Positions 1 through 6,229 of a DNA stretch of 21,153 bases are shown piece by piece (within the stretch, counting starts at the first letter, position 1; the number at the start of each line of letters is the position of its first letter). The position numbers and the translations under genes were made by a program. Source of the DNA: an uncultured Candidatus Melainabacteria bacterium (GTDB lineage Bacteria > Cyanobacteriota > Vampirovibrionia > Gastranaerophilales > Gastranaerophilaceae); assembly GCA_934675685.1 (NCBI GenBank), contig CAKURL010000025.1:1-21153 (forward strand). Direction: 5' to 3'. The notes beneath the pieces were generated by a model, which ran no database searches, was not told the DNA's origin, and worked only from the letters and a program-made list of their open reading frames with translations.

Positions 1-408
1 GCCCTATACACAGTCTTGATGGAAGGAGACGACATCACAGACCCGATTGTGGATATCGTGCGCGGGATTGTAGATGGGCACATTTTCTTGTCCAGAAAAG
101 TCGCAGAACAAAACCACTACCCTGCGATAGACGCTCTTGGCTCTATCTCGAGACTTATGAGCGCCATAGCCGACCCAGAGCACAAAGAAGCCGCAGGAAA
201 AATGAGAAACCTAATGGCACTATATCGAGAAAACAAAGACTTAATTGATGTTGGCATGTATCAAGCAGGCTCTAACCCAAAGCTAGACGTAGCGATAGAA
301 CTTATGCCACAGATAAATGCATTTTTACAACAAAAAACGACAGACATCGTTTCTATGAAAACCACTCTCGACACTTTGAAAAACATGATGAGAGATGTGA
401 AGATTTAA
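1..408 (+). CDS. fliI: Flagellar / type III secretion ATPase, C-terminal part (5' end outside the window)
   Basis: The reading frame is open from base 1 and encodes the last 135 residues of the hexameric ATPase that energises export through a flagellar or injectisome type III apparatus. Seen: the post-catalytic block beginning ALYTVLMEGDD, then DGHIFLSRKVAEQNHYPAID, a GSISRLM segment and a helical C-terminal tail with VGMYQAGSNPKLD. These are strongly conserved in FliI/SctN. The Walker motifs lie upstream of the window, so activity cannot be judged. A TTG at 16 and an ATG at 19 exist in frame, but they sit inside conserved family sequence, so neither is the true start. The tail alone cannot separate FliI from the injectisome paralogue SctN; the symbol is the likelier option. 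The downstream gene at 510 is separated by about 100 bases. Confidence 0.9.
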   Translation, partial: ALYTVLMEGDDITDPIVDIVRGIVDGHIFLSRKVAEQNHYPAIDALGSISRLMSAIADPEHKEAAGKMRNLMALYRENKDLIDVGMYQAGSNPKLDVAIELMPQINAFLQQKTTDIVSMKTTLDTLKNMMRDVKI

Positions 409-509
409 TATATTACAAAATGTAACAATAATAACTAAAAATTTAAAGTTTTCCTAAATATATGTCGTAAACATGATTGTTAGACAATAAAGTAAAAGGA
501 GAACGATTC

Positions 510-1271
510 ATGGGAATGTCTGCAAGTCAGGCTCGCTTTTTGCAATTAACAGCCAGACAAAGCAATTGTGAATATCAAGCTCAAAGAATCAACTTTGAAC
601 GTTTAGAGTTGTCTGACCAATTGTCACAAGCTTCGAGCGAATATAACGACAAAACTTCAAATCGTGCTTTGAAATTCAGCTTTTCAAATGGAAACGGAAC
701 TCAAAGCGTCGATGTTTCATATAAAAACTATAAAAACTATATGAACAAACAACTAGATGGCTTAACAAGCGCTTCGCAACAATATTTCTTAGTATCTTCT
801 TCAGGAAACAAAATCGTAGTCGGAAGCGACGAAGACAAGATGAAGATGATGCAAAGCAACCTTGACGAAAACGGAAACAGTAAATTCACTGAATCCGACT
901 TTATGATTGTAGAAAACTTAGACGACAACGACAGATTTCAAAAAGATATTGAAGAAGGCGTATATTATTTCGCAACTTTAAGACAAGACCCAGACTTAGA
1001 AGACCCAACAGGAAATTCTCAAAAATATTCCTTTGACACAAGCGAATGGTCAAACATAGGCGAATTGTCTCAAGTCTTAGACGAAAGTGACGACAAAGAA
1101 GCCGAAGCAAAATATGACGCTTTAAAAACTTCAATCCAAAGAAAAGATAAAAAAATGGAAATGCAGCTAAATCAATTAGAGACTGAAAGAAATTCAATCA
1201 CTAACGAAATTGAAGCAGTGCAAAAAGTCATAGATGACAACATCGAAGCTTCATTTAAAGTATTTAGCTAA
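510..1271 (+). CDS. Hypothetical coiled-coil protein following the type III ATPase gene
   Basis: A 253-residue protein with no signal peptide or membrane segment. I chose the ATG at 510 because AAAAGGAGAA at 494-503 is a strong ribosome binding site; the longer frame from a TTG at 477 has none and would include this site. Residues 1-50 (MGMSASQARFLQLTARQSN...) are predicted helical and amphipathic. The middle is polar and acidic (many D, N, S). The last ~55 residues form a long charged helix, probably a coiled coil. I remember similar MGMSASQAR-type N-termini in hypothetical proteins of gut Melainabacteria, but cannot check this here. Position right after a fliI/sctN gene makes a secreted substrate or an apparatus-associated protein conceivable; that is inference only. 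A terminator follows at 1333. Confidence 0.8.
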   Translation: MGMSASQARFLQLTARQSNCEYQAQRINFERLELSDQLSQASSEYNDKTSNRALKFSFSNGNGTQSVDVSYKNYKNYMNKQLDGLTSASQQYFLVSSSGNKIVVGSDEDKMKMMQSNLDENGNSKFTESDFMIVENLDDNDRFQKDIEEGVYYFATLRQDPDLEDPTGNSQKYSFDTSEWSNIGELSQVLDESDDKEAEAKYDALKTSIQRKDKKMEMQLNQLETERNSITNEIEAVQKVIDDNIEASFKVFS

Positions 1272-1332
1272 ATGAAGCAAATAAAAAATTCAAAATTCCC
1301 AAAATTCAAACATTTATAAACACGCTATAGTT

Positions 1333-1366
1333 AAAAAACCTTTGATTTCAAAGGTTTTTTCTTTTT
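1333..1366 (+). terminator. Rho-independent terminator after the 510-1271 gene
   Basis: A perfect inverted repeat (AAAAAACCTTTG, ATTT loop, CAAAGGTTTTTT) at 1333-1360 is followed by CTTTTTATT. It ends the plus-strand gene that stops at 1271 and could also serve, less strongly, the convergent gene ending at 1391. Confidence 0.85.
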
Positions 1367-1390
1367 ATTAAAGCCTTTTTAAAAGCTTTT

Positions 1391-1750
1391 TTAAGCAGCA
1401 AGGCCTTGAGGATATTTTTTATAGAAATCGCTTTCTTCGAGCCTATCTTCCGCACCCGAAATGTCTGCAACCAATTCGCCATTTCCGCTATAGATATTCT
1501 TCATGTTTTGCAATTCTTCATTTGAATGTGCTTCAAATGGGTTAATTTCGCTTAGATAGCCATTCTCTTGCGCTTCTAAGACTCTATTAATGTCTTCTTG
1601 AGATGCAAATTTGAAGCTCGGTTGGATTTGTGGAGTTGTGTTTGGAACTCCTTGGCTCGCTTGTCTTTGCCCAGCCGTTAAAGAACCGAAATTGTATCCT
1701 TTTGAATAACTATTATATCCGTATTGAAATTGCAATGGATCAAGTCCCAT
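1391..1750 (-). CDS. Small hypothetical protein, Q/N/G-rich
   Basis: A 119-residue protein that I do not recognise. The start at 1750 is supported by AAAGG seven bases upstream of the ATG on the minus strand. The N-terminal third is rich in Gly, Tyr, Gln and Asn (YGYNSYSKGYNFGSL) and looks disordered; the C-terminal half (residues 50-119) is acidic with short predicted helices. It has no signal peptide, Cys or membrane segment. It converges on the gene at 510-1271 and is divergent from the DUF378 gene at 1933, with 182 bases between the two starts. Composition suits a small cytoplasmic or type III-secreted protein, but nothing in the sequence proves either. Confidence 0.6.
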   Translation of the reverse strand: MGLDPLQFQYGYNSYSKGYNFGSLTAGQRQASQGVPNTTPQIQPSFKFASQEDINRVLEAQENGYLSEINPFEAHSNEELQNMKNIYSGNGELVADISGAEDRLEESDFYKKYPQGLAA

Positions 1751-1932
1751 GTGATTGCCTTTAAAATTCTATACGTTTATATAAAGTGTTTTTAAAAAGA
1801 AAAATTGTCAAAACTTTTTCATTTGTTACAAAATTTAATATTTTTTCTGATTGTTATCTAGCTTTTTGGCTATTATAAAAAATTTATCTTTATTCAATAA
1901 TTTTTTTGTTCAGAAATAAAGGAGAAAATAAA

Positions 1933-2157
1933 ATGAATTTCATGAATATTTTCAAATGGGCAACTTATGCAGTAGTCATAATCGGAGCTTTAAACTGGGG
2001 CTTAATCGGCGCTTTCGACTTCGACCTTATTAGCTTTTTGTTTGGCGACATGTCAACAATTTCAAGAATAATCTATTCTATCGTGGGCTTATGCGCGATT
2101 GGATATTTTGTGTTCTCAATCAAAGACGAAATAGAATGCACCAGATACGGTTGCTAG
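1933..2157 (+). CDS. DUF378 family small membrane protein
   Basis: A 74-residue protein with two transmembrane segments (about residues 7-30 and 44-64). The signature WATYAVVIIGALNWGLIGAF is typical of DUF378, a family of small membrane proteins without an assigned function. The ATG at 1933 is chosen because AAAGGAGAA lies just upstream; the frame also opens at a TTG at 1906, which would place that site inside the gene. The C-terminus is short and polar with two Cys (ECTRYGC). It stands alone, closed by the hairpin terminator at 2166-2206. The membrane location is secure; the function is unknown. Confidence 0.85.
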   Translation: MNFMNIFKWATYAVVIIGALNWGLIGAFDFDLISFLFGDMSTISRIIYSIVGLCAIGYFVFSIKDEIECTRYGC

Positions 2158-2165
2158 TTTCAAAA

Positions 2166-2206
2166 AAAAGCCTGTTTGGTCAATTTATAAAGCCAAATGG
2201 GCTTTT
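2166..2206. terminator. Bidirectional terminator between DUF378 gene and recR
   Basis: A 14-base-pair stem (AAAAGCCTGTTTGG with CCAAATGGGCTTTT, two G-T wobbles) encloses a 13-base loop. An A-run on its left and TTTTATTT on its right supply a T-tract on either strand, so it can end both the plus-strand gene stopping at 2157 and the minus-strand recR stopping at 2215. Confidence 0.8.
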
Positions 2207-2214
2207 ATTTAATT

Positions 2215-2811
2215 TTATAATTCTACTCTTCCTTCAAGAGCCCTTGCCAAGGTCATTTCGTCTGCGTATTCGAGCTCTGAACCCATTGGCAAGCCAAAAG
2301 CAATTCTTGTAATTTTAATATTAAAAGGCTGCAAAAGTTTGTTTAAATATAAACTGGTCGCTTCGCCTTCCACAGAAGGATTTAAGGCCAAAATGACTTC
2401 TTTTATGTCGTTATTTGTCACCCTTAAAAGCAATTCTTTAATTCTGATGTCGTCTACCCCAATGCCATCAATAGGGGAAATCAAACCTTGAAGAACATGA
2501 TAGAGCCCATGGTATTCATTTGTTTTTTCGATTGCCATAAGGTCTTTTGACTCCGCCACGACGCAAATGACGCTTTGGTTTCTTGTTTTGTCCTCGCAAA
2601 TTTCGCAAGGCGAAGAGCAAGAGATGTTAAAACAAGTTTCGCAATAAGAAATCTTTTCTTTTGCTTCGATTAAAGCTTCTGCGAACTTTTGCACTTCTCC
2701 ATAAGGCATTTTTAAAACATGCAAAGCTAGGCGAGTCGCCGTCTTTGGGCCAATTGAAGGCAATTTTTGAAAACATTCGATTAATTTTGCTAATGGTTTT
2801 GTGTATTCCAT
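2215..2811 (-). CDS. recR: Recombination mediator protein RecR
   Basis: RecR helps RecF/RecO load RecA onto gapped DNA during recombinational repair. The 198-residue product matches the family's usual length. Seen in order: a helix-hairpin-helix segment (LPSIGPKTATRLALHVL, residues 17-33), a zinc finger with Cys57, Cys60, Cys69 and Cys72 (plus Cys65), and a Toprim domain from about residue 80 (VICVVAESKD) with the conserved region SPIDGIGVDDIRI. I start at the ATG at 2811 because MEYTKPLAKL is the family-like N-terminus; the longer frame begins at a TTG at 2829 overlapping the upstream stop. Only 7 bases separate it from the TPR/NHL gene, so the two are probably co-transcribed. No clear ribosome binding site precedes it, which suggests translational coupling. 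Confidence 0.95.
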   Translation of the reverse strand: MEYTKPLAKLIECFQKLPSIGPKTATRLALHVLKMPYGEVQKFAEALIEAKEKISYCETCFNISCSSPCEICEDKTRNQSVICVVAESKDLMAIEKTNEYHGLYHVLQGLISPIDGIGVDDIRIKELLLRVTNNDIKEVILALNPSVEGEATSLYLNKLLQPFNIKITRIAFGLPMGSELEYADEMTLARALEGRVEL

Positions 2812-2818
2812 AACGACA

Positions 2819-3673
2819 TTATAAATCAAACTTGATTATTTTGTTTGTATTTTGTTCTGTGGCATAGAGCCTGTTGTGTTCTTTGTCATATACCAAGCAA
2901 TATGGTTTTTGAATGTCTGCAAAAATAGTGGCCGCTCCCGAAGGAGTGATTTTAATTAAGTTATTTCCTGAATAATTTGCAATATAGACATTGTCATTTT
3001 TATCTATCGCAAGCCCGATAGGCCCTTTTATCAAGGTTGATTTTGAGAAAGATTTCTTTTGGCCTTGGATTGTGATTTTATAAATCGCATCTTCTGCAAA
3101 GCTTGCTGCGAAAATATTTCCTTTAGAATCAATGGCCACGCCAGATGGAGCGTCTACTTTTTCGATGTCGTAGCCGATTAATTTTCCTTGAGCATCAAGA
3201 GTGTTTTTGTGTTCTTTTATTTTTGCTTCAAGGTTCAATTCAACTTGTCTTTTTTCAATTTTTGAAATCAAAAGCTTCGCTGATTCGTACTGCGCAGCGT
3301 TTGCAGGGATTTTCACTAAATAGTTATGAGAGCTCGACAAATATCCTCTTCGATATTGTATTCTTCCTGCGTTATACAAGGCTTCTGTGTCTTGCGGCCT
3401 TAATTCTATAATTTTTTCAAGCGCTTTATAAGCTTCTTCGTCTTTGTTTTCTGACATCAAAATTTGAGCTAAATTATAATAAGCTTCGTAAAAATCGCTT
3501 TTTAAAGAAATCGCTTGTTTAAATAAATCGATTGATTCAGAAATATTATCTTGTTTGTATAAGTCGATTGCTCGATTGTAGCATTGAGTAGCTTCAAAAG
3601 TGTCGTCCGCAAAAGACATTGGAGCCATCAAACATAAAAATAAAAATATTGAAATTAGAAAATTCTTTTTCAT
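2819..3673 (-). CDS. Exported TPR protein with short C-terminal NHL repeats
   Basis: A 284-residue protein that starts with a signal peptide (MKKNFLISIFLFLCLMAPMS, cleavage near FA-DD, residues 22-23), so it acts in the periplasm or at the outer membrane. Residues about 25-130 form three to four TPR-like helical repeats. A charged helix covers about 130-160. Residues about 165-284 hold three NHL-type beta repeats (e.g. PSGVAIDSKGNIFAASF, PIGLAIDKNDNVYIANYSG). NHL proteins usually carry around six repeats to close a propeller, so this looks like half of one. The ATG at 3673 is preferred over a longer frame reaching 3823, because that extension would lie over tsaD and bury the signal peptide. 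It shares an operon with recR. A binding or scaffold role is likely; the partner is unknown. Confidence 0.8.
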   Translation of the reverse strand: MKKNFLISIFLFLCLMAPMSFADDTFEATQCYNRAIDLYKQDNISESIDLFKQAISLKSDFYEAYYNLAQILMSENKDEEAYKALEKIIELRPQDTEALYNAGRIQYRRGYLSSSHNYLVKIPANAAQYESAKLLISKIEKRQVELNLEAKIKEHKNTLDAQGKLIGYDIEKVDAPSGVAIDSKGNIFAASFAEDAIYKITIQGQKKSFSKSTLIKGPIGLAIDKNDNVYIANYSGNNLIKITPSGAATIFADIQKPYCLVYDKEHNRLYATEQNTNKIIKFDL

Positions 3674-3679
3674 GCTATC

Positions 3680-3707
3680 ATTATAACAAAAGTTAGATAA
3701 ACTACAA
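3680..3707 (-). promoter_or_regulatory. Sigma-70-like promoter for the TPR/NHL-recR operon
   Basis: On the minus strand TTGTAG (3702-3707) and a perfect TATAAT (3680-3685) are spaced by 16 bases. Only six bases (GATAGC) separate the -10 box from the ATG at 3673, so the transcript would be leaderless or nearly so; no ribosome binding site is visible. Confidence 0.6.
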
Positions 3708-3732
3708 CAAAAATTTTTAAAAGGAAATAAAA

Positions 3733-4707
3733 TTGCTAATATTAGGTCTAGAATCAAGCTGCGACGAAACAGCTTGCGCGATAGTGAAAGACGGGAGACA
3801 AGTCCTCGCAAACGTGGTCTCAAGCCAAATTAAAATCCATGAAAACTTTGGAGGTGTCGTGCCTGAAATCGCTGCTCGCGAACATTTGAATTCTATTAAC
3901 ATAATTATTAAAGAAGCTTATGAACAAGCAGGAATTAAGCCGGAAAACTTAGACGCTTTTGCTTCGACCGTGGGCCCAGGGCTCACAGGGTGCTTGCTTG
4001 TGGGCTTAAACGCAGCAAAAACGCTTTCTTTGATTTATGACAAACCCTATCTTGGGGTGAACCATCTTCACGCGCACGTTTGTGCAAACTTCATCAATTC
4101 GGGCCTAACTCCTCCTTTTGTTTGCCTTTTGGTTTCAGGGGGGCACACTCAAATAATCCACGTTAAAGATTATGACAAGCAAGAAATCTTAGCTCAAAGC
4201 ATAGATGACGCTGTGGGAGAAGTGTATGACAAAGTCGCAAGATTGTGCTCAATCCCATACCCAGGGGGCGTTTTGCTAGACAAAAAAGCAGCTTTTGGAA
4301 ACAAAGACGCATTCAATTTCCCAGAAGCAAAAGTGAAAGAAAATGAATTTTCTTTTTCGGGCTTAAAGACTGCAGTATTAAGAGAAATCAAGAAATTTGA
4401 TAAAGATAAAATCCCAAAAGAAGATATTGCAGCAAGTTTTCAATATAGAGTAGCGGATACGTTAATCAAAAAAACAAAACATTTTGCAGACAAATTAGGG
4501 ATAAAAACCATCGCCCTTGCGGGAGGCGTCGCTGCAAATTCGGAATTGAGAAAAAGATTGAAAGAACTTGAGCTTCTTGGGTATGTGACCCATGCGCCAG
4601 AGATGAAATTTTGCACGGATAATGCTTCTATGGTCGCAAGCTGCGCATATTTTAACCCAATCAAGACAGATAATTCTCTTCTTTTGGAAGTGTTTTCAAG
4701 GGAATAG
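3733..4707 (+). CDS. tsaD: tRNA N6-adenosine threonylcarbamoyltransferase TsaD
   Basis: TsaD transfers the threonylcarbamoyl group to A37 of tRNAs reading ANN codons (t6A), working with TsaB and TsaE, which are not in the window. The 324-residue product is slightly shorter than the common 335-345. Seen: LGLESSCDETACA at residues 4-16, the metal-binding HxxxH (His111, His115 in NHLHAHV), LVSGGHTQ at about 133-140, GGVAANSELR and the late metal ligand in CTDNASM. The start is a TTG at 3733, supported by AAAAGGA about seven bases upstream; no ATG gives the full conserved N-terminus. It is divergent from the TPR/NHL gene, and the repeat at 4720 begins 12 bases after its stop. Confidence 0.96.
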   Translation: MLILGLESSCDETACAIVKDGRQVLANVVSSQIKIHENFGGVVPEIAAREHLNSINIIIKEAYEQAGIKPENLDAFASTVGPGLTGCLLVGLNAAKTLSLIYDKPYLGVNHLHAHVCANFINSGLTPPFVCLLVSGGHTQIIHVKDYDKQEILAQSIDDAVGEVYDKVARLCSIPYPGGVLLDKKAAFGNKDAFNFPEAKVKENEFSFSGLKTAVLREIKKFDKDKIPKEDIAASFQYRVADTLIKKTKHFADKLGIKTIALAGGVAANSELRKRLKELELLGYVTHAPEMKFCTDNASMVASCAYFNPIKTDNSLLLEVFSRE

Positions 4708-4719
4708 GGGCAAACAATT

Positions 4720-4843
4720 CGTCATTCTGAAAAATTAGAAAAATAAACGATAGTGAAATTTTTCAATTTGTTCAGAATCTCTAAAATATGAAATATAGGA
4801 ATTCAGCATTGAATTAAGATTCTGAAACAAGTTCAGAATGACG
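4720..4843. repeat. Repeat A, copy 1 (MITE-like element)
   Basis: A 124-base element bounded by perfect terminal inverted repeats CGTCATTCTGAA and TTCAGAATGACG. An internal pair (TTGTTCAGAATCT and AGATTCTGAAACAAG) can form a second helix. A copy of nearly the same length lies at 5337-5458 and a truncated, inverted one at 7898-7995. No coding capacity. The position 12 bases after tsaD could let it act as that gene's terminator. Confidence 0.85.
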
Positions 4844-4858
4844 TACTGCGTAATTAAT

Positions 4859-5277
4859 TATTTTATTGAGCATTAAATTCACTTTGTTCACTTTCTCTTT
4901 TACCATTTCTCAGGCGCCGAAAAAATGCAAAAGAGAAAGTGAACCGAAAGAGAAAAATCTAAGGCTTTTACAACACCCCACAATTAAAAAACAAATGTCT
5001 GAAGAAAAATGCGATAGCCAGAGTGTAATTTTGGACTTGCGTTGAGCAAGGACAAAATGAAACTAATGATGGGCGACGTGGGACGCAAGTCCCTCAGGAG
5101 CAAACAGTCAAGCGCGCTTTTGGTACGGTTTTCGCATTATGTCACCCGCTCATCGCGGCTGCCACAATGCTTCACACACCTTTGCCCTCATTTTGCTCGC
5201 TAAGCGCAGTCGCGCTAAGCCTCGCCTCATTCGGGTTCTCCGGTTTTTCTTTTCGTAGGCCATTTGTTTTTTAATTT
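4859..5277 (+). repeat. Left copy of a mosaic inverted repeat flanking the TolC island
   Basis: Three segments recur in reverse orientation at 7619-7883: 4859-5009 (151 bases, 3 mismatches by eye) matches 7733-7883; 5102-5117 (16 bases, exact) matches 7720-7735; and 5237-5277 (41 bases, 1 mismatch) matches 7619-7659. The order is consistent with one element from which the right copy lost two internal stretches. Inside, a perfect 16-base-pair stem (GTTCACTTTCTCTTTT, 4886-4901; complement 4929-4944) encloses a 27-base loop. The stretch 5010-5236 is clearly richer in G and C than its surroundings. No plausible gene lies in 4708-5569. Confidence 0.8.
5150..5189 (-). repeat. GC-rich 40-base repeat, copy 1
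   Basis: The reverse complement of this segment matches 21012-21051 with a single mismatch by eye (core TGTGTGAAGCATTGTGGCAG). It sits within the GC-rich part of the left mosaic repeat and is absent from the shortened right copy. Confidence 0.8.
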
Positions 5278-5336
5278 TTACCTTAGAAAAATAACTGAAG
5301 CTAAAAATATTTATTTAAAATAATTAATATGCAGCA

Positions 5337-5458
5337 CGTCATTCTGAAAAATTAGAAAAACAAGTGAAGCGTAGTTTTTCAATTTGTTCAGAATCTCTAA
5401 AACATGGAATGTGAGAATTCAATATTAAATAAAGATTCTGAAACAAGTTCAGAATGAC
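5337..5458. repeat. Repeat A, copy 2 (MITE-like element)
   Basis: 122 bases with the same terminal inverted repeats and order as copy 1 at 4720-4843, in the same orientation. Ends and the CAATTTGTTCAGAATCTCTA block are identical; the central part (about 5401-5435) has drifted. It lies about 110 bases upstream of the exported-protein gene at 5570. Confidence 0.85.
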
Positions 5459-5569
5459 AGATTGTGTACTTTCTTTCTTTGTCACAGCATTAAGTAAAAA
5501 TTCAAAACCATCAACCCAAATCCTCAATCTAAATGTTTTATTTTCTCAAAAAAGCATTAAAATTATACT

Positions 5570-6172
5570 ATGAGAAAATTCTTTTTAATATTCTTATCCT
5601 TATTTTTTATGTCATCTTTTTCTTTTGCAGACGACTTTTTGGACGTTGACTATAATTTCATCAACTCTGCTTTTGATGGCATAAAACCTGTCACAAACGA
5701 AGAATTTGAAAAAACAATAAATAAATTAACTCCAAAACCCGTGGAAAATACCTTTGGGGGAAAATTAAAAACTTTTCTTTTTGGGAGGCAATATGGAGTG
5801 GAATCCACCCCCAAACAAGAAGAAAAAGAAATCGACTATGGCGGCGAAGCAAAAGCGATTTCGGACATCAAAAACGGGATTTATTACATAAAATTAATTG
5901 TTTCTTTGAAAAATTCCAAGGGCGAAATCATTCCTTTGGGAAATTATAAAATTCAAGAAAAAACAATCGAAGGGCAAGATTACCTTGTTTTTTACCAAGG
6001 ACAAAAAGAATATGGCTCGCTGAAATTAAGGAGCTACGACGACACAAAAGCCCAAGGAAAACAAATCACATATTCAAGAGTGGATATAGTAAATGACGAC
6101 ATAGTGCGCATTGTCTATTCCACAATCAAAGAAACAAAATGCGCTTATGGAAGGATTTATAAAGAAAATTAA
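5570..6172 (+). CDS. Hypothetical exported protein
   Basis: A 200-residue protein that I do not recognise. Residues 1-20 (MRKFFLIFLSLFFMSSFSFA, then DD) are a clear signal peptide, placing it in the periplasm or outer membrane. There is no lipobox Cys. A linker with several Pro, Lys and Glu (about 50-90) is followed by a beta-rich domain (about 95-195) with alternating hydrophobic strands such as GIYYIKLIVSL and DYLVFYQGQKEYGSLKL. It precedes the TolC-family gene by 57 bases, so the two may work in the same envelope process, but 6204-6209 offers the second gene its own promoter. Both lie between inverted copies of the mosaic repeat. A TATACT directly abuts the ATG; no ribosome binding site is seen. 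Confidence 0.75.
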   Translation: MRKFFLIFLSLFFMSSFSFADDFLDVDYNFINSAFDGIKPVTNEEFEKTINKLTPKPVENTFGGKLKTFLFGRQYGVESTPKQEEKEIDYGGEAKAISDIKNGIYYIKLIVSLKNSKGEIIPLGNYKIQEKTIEGQDYLVFYQGQKEYGSLKLRSYDDTKAQGKQITYSRVDIVNDDIVRIVYSTIKETKCAYGRIYKEN

Positions 6173-6203
6173 TTTTTTTAGCAATTAATTTTCTGCTGTG
6201 CGT

Positions 6204-6209
6204 TATAAT
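6204..6209 (+). promoter_or_regulatory. -10 box upstream of the TolC-family gene
   Basis: A perfect TATAAT lies 20 bases before the ATG at 6230, giving an expected leader of roughly 14 bases. I cannot find a convincing -35 box at normal spacing, nor a strong ribosome binding site in the leader. Confidence 0.45.
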
Positions 6210-6229
6210 AAATGTTGGACGTCTAATTT

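Noticed and set aside
16..408. Start of a complete gene at the TTG/ATG near base 16
   Set aside because: The frame is open to base 1 and the residues before and after match the conserved interior of FliI/SctN, so the gene is cut by the window edge.
3674..3823. 50-residue N-terminal extension of the TPR/NHL protein
   Set aside because: It lies antisense to the conserved start of tsaD, and a complete signal peptide begins at the ATG at 3673, just after a good promoter.
4720..5458. CRISPR array or tandem repeat array
   Set aside because: Only two same-orientation copies about 490 bases apart with long, structured bodies; no short regular repeat-spacer pattern.
5339..5527. 62-residue minus-strand reading frame
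   Set aside because: It lies mostly within repeat A copy 2; the translation is the repeat read through, with no ribosome binding site.
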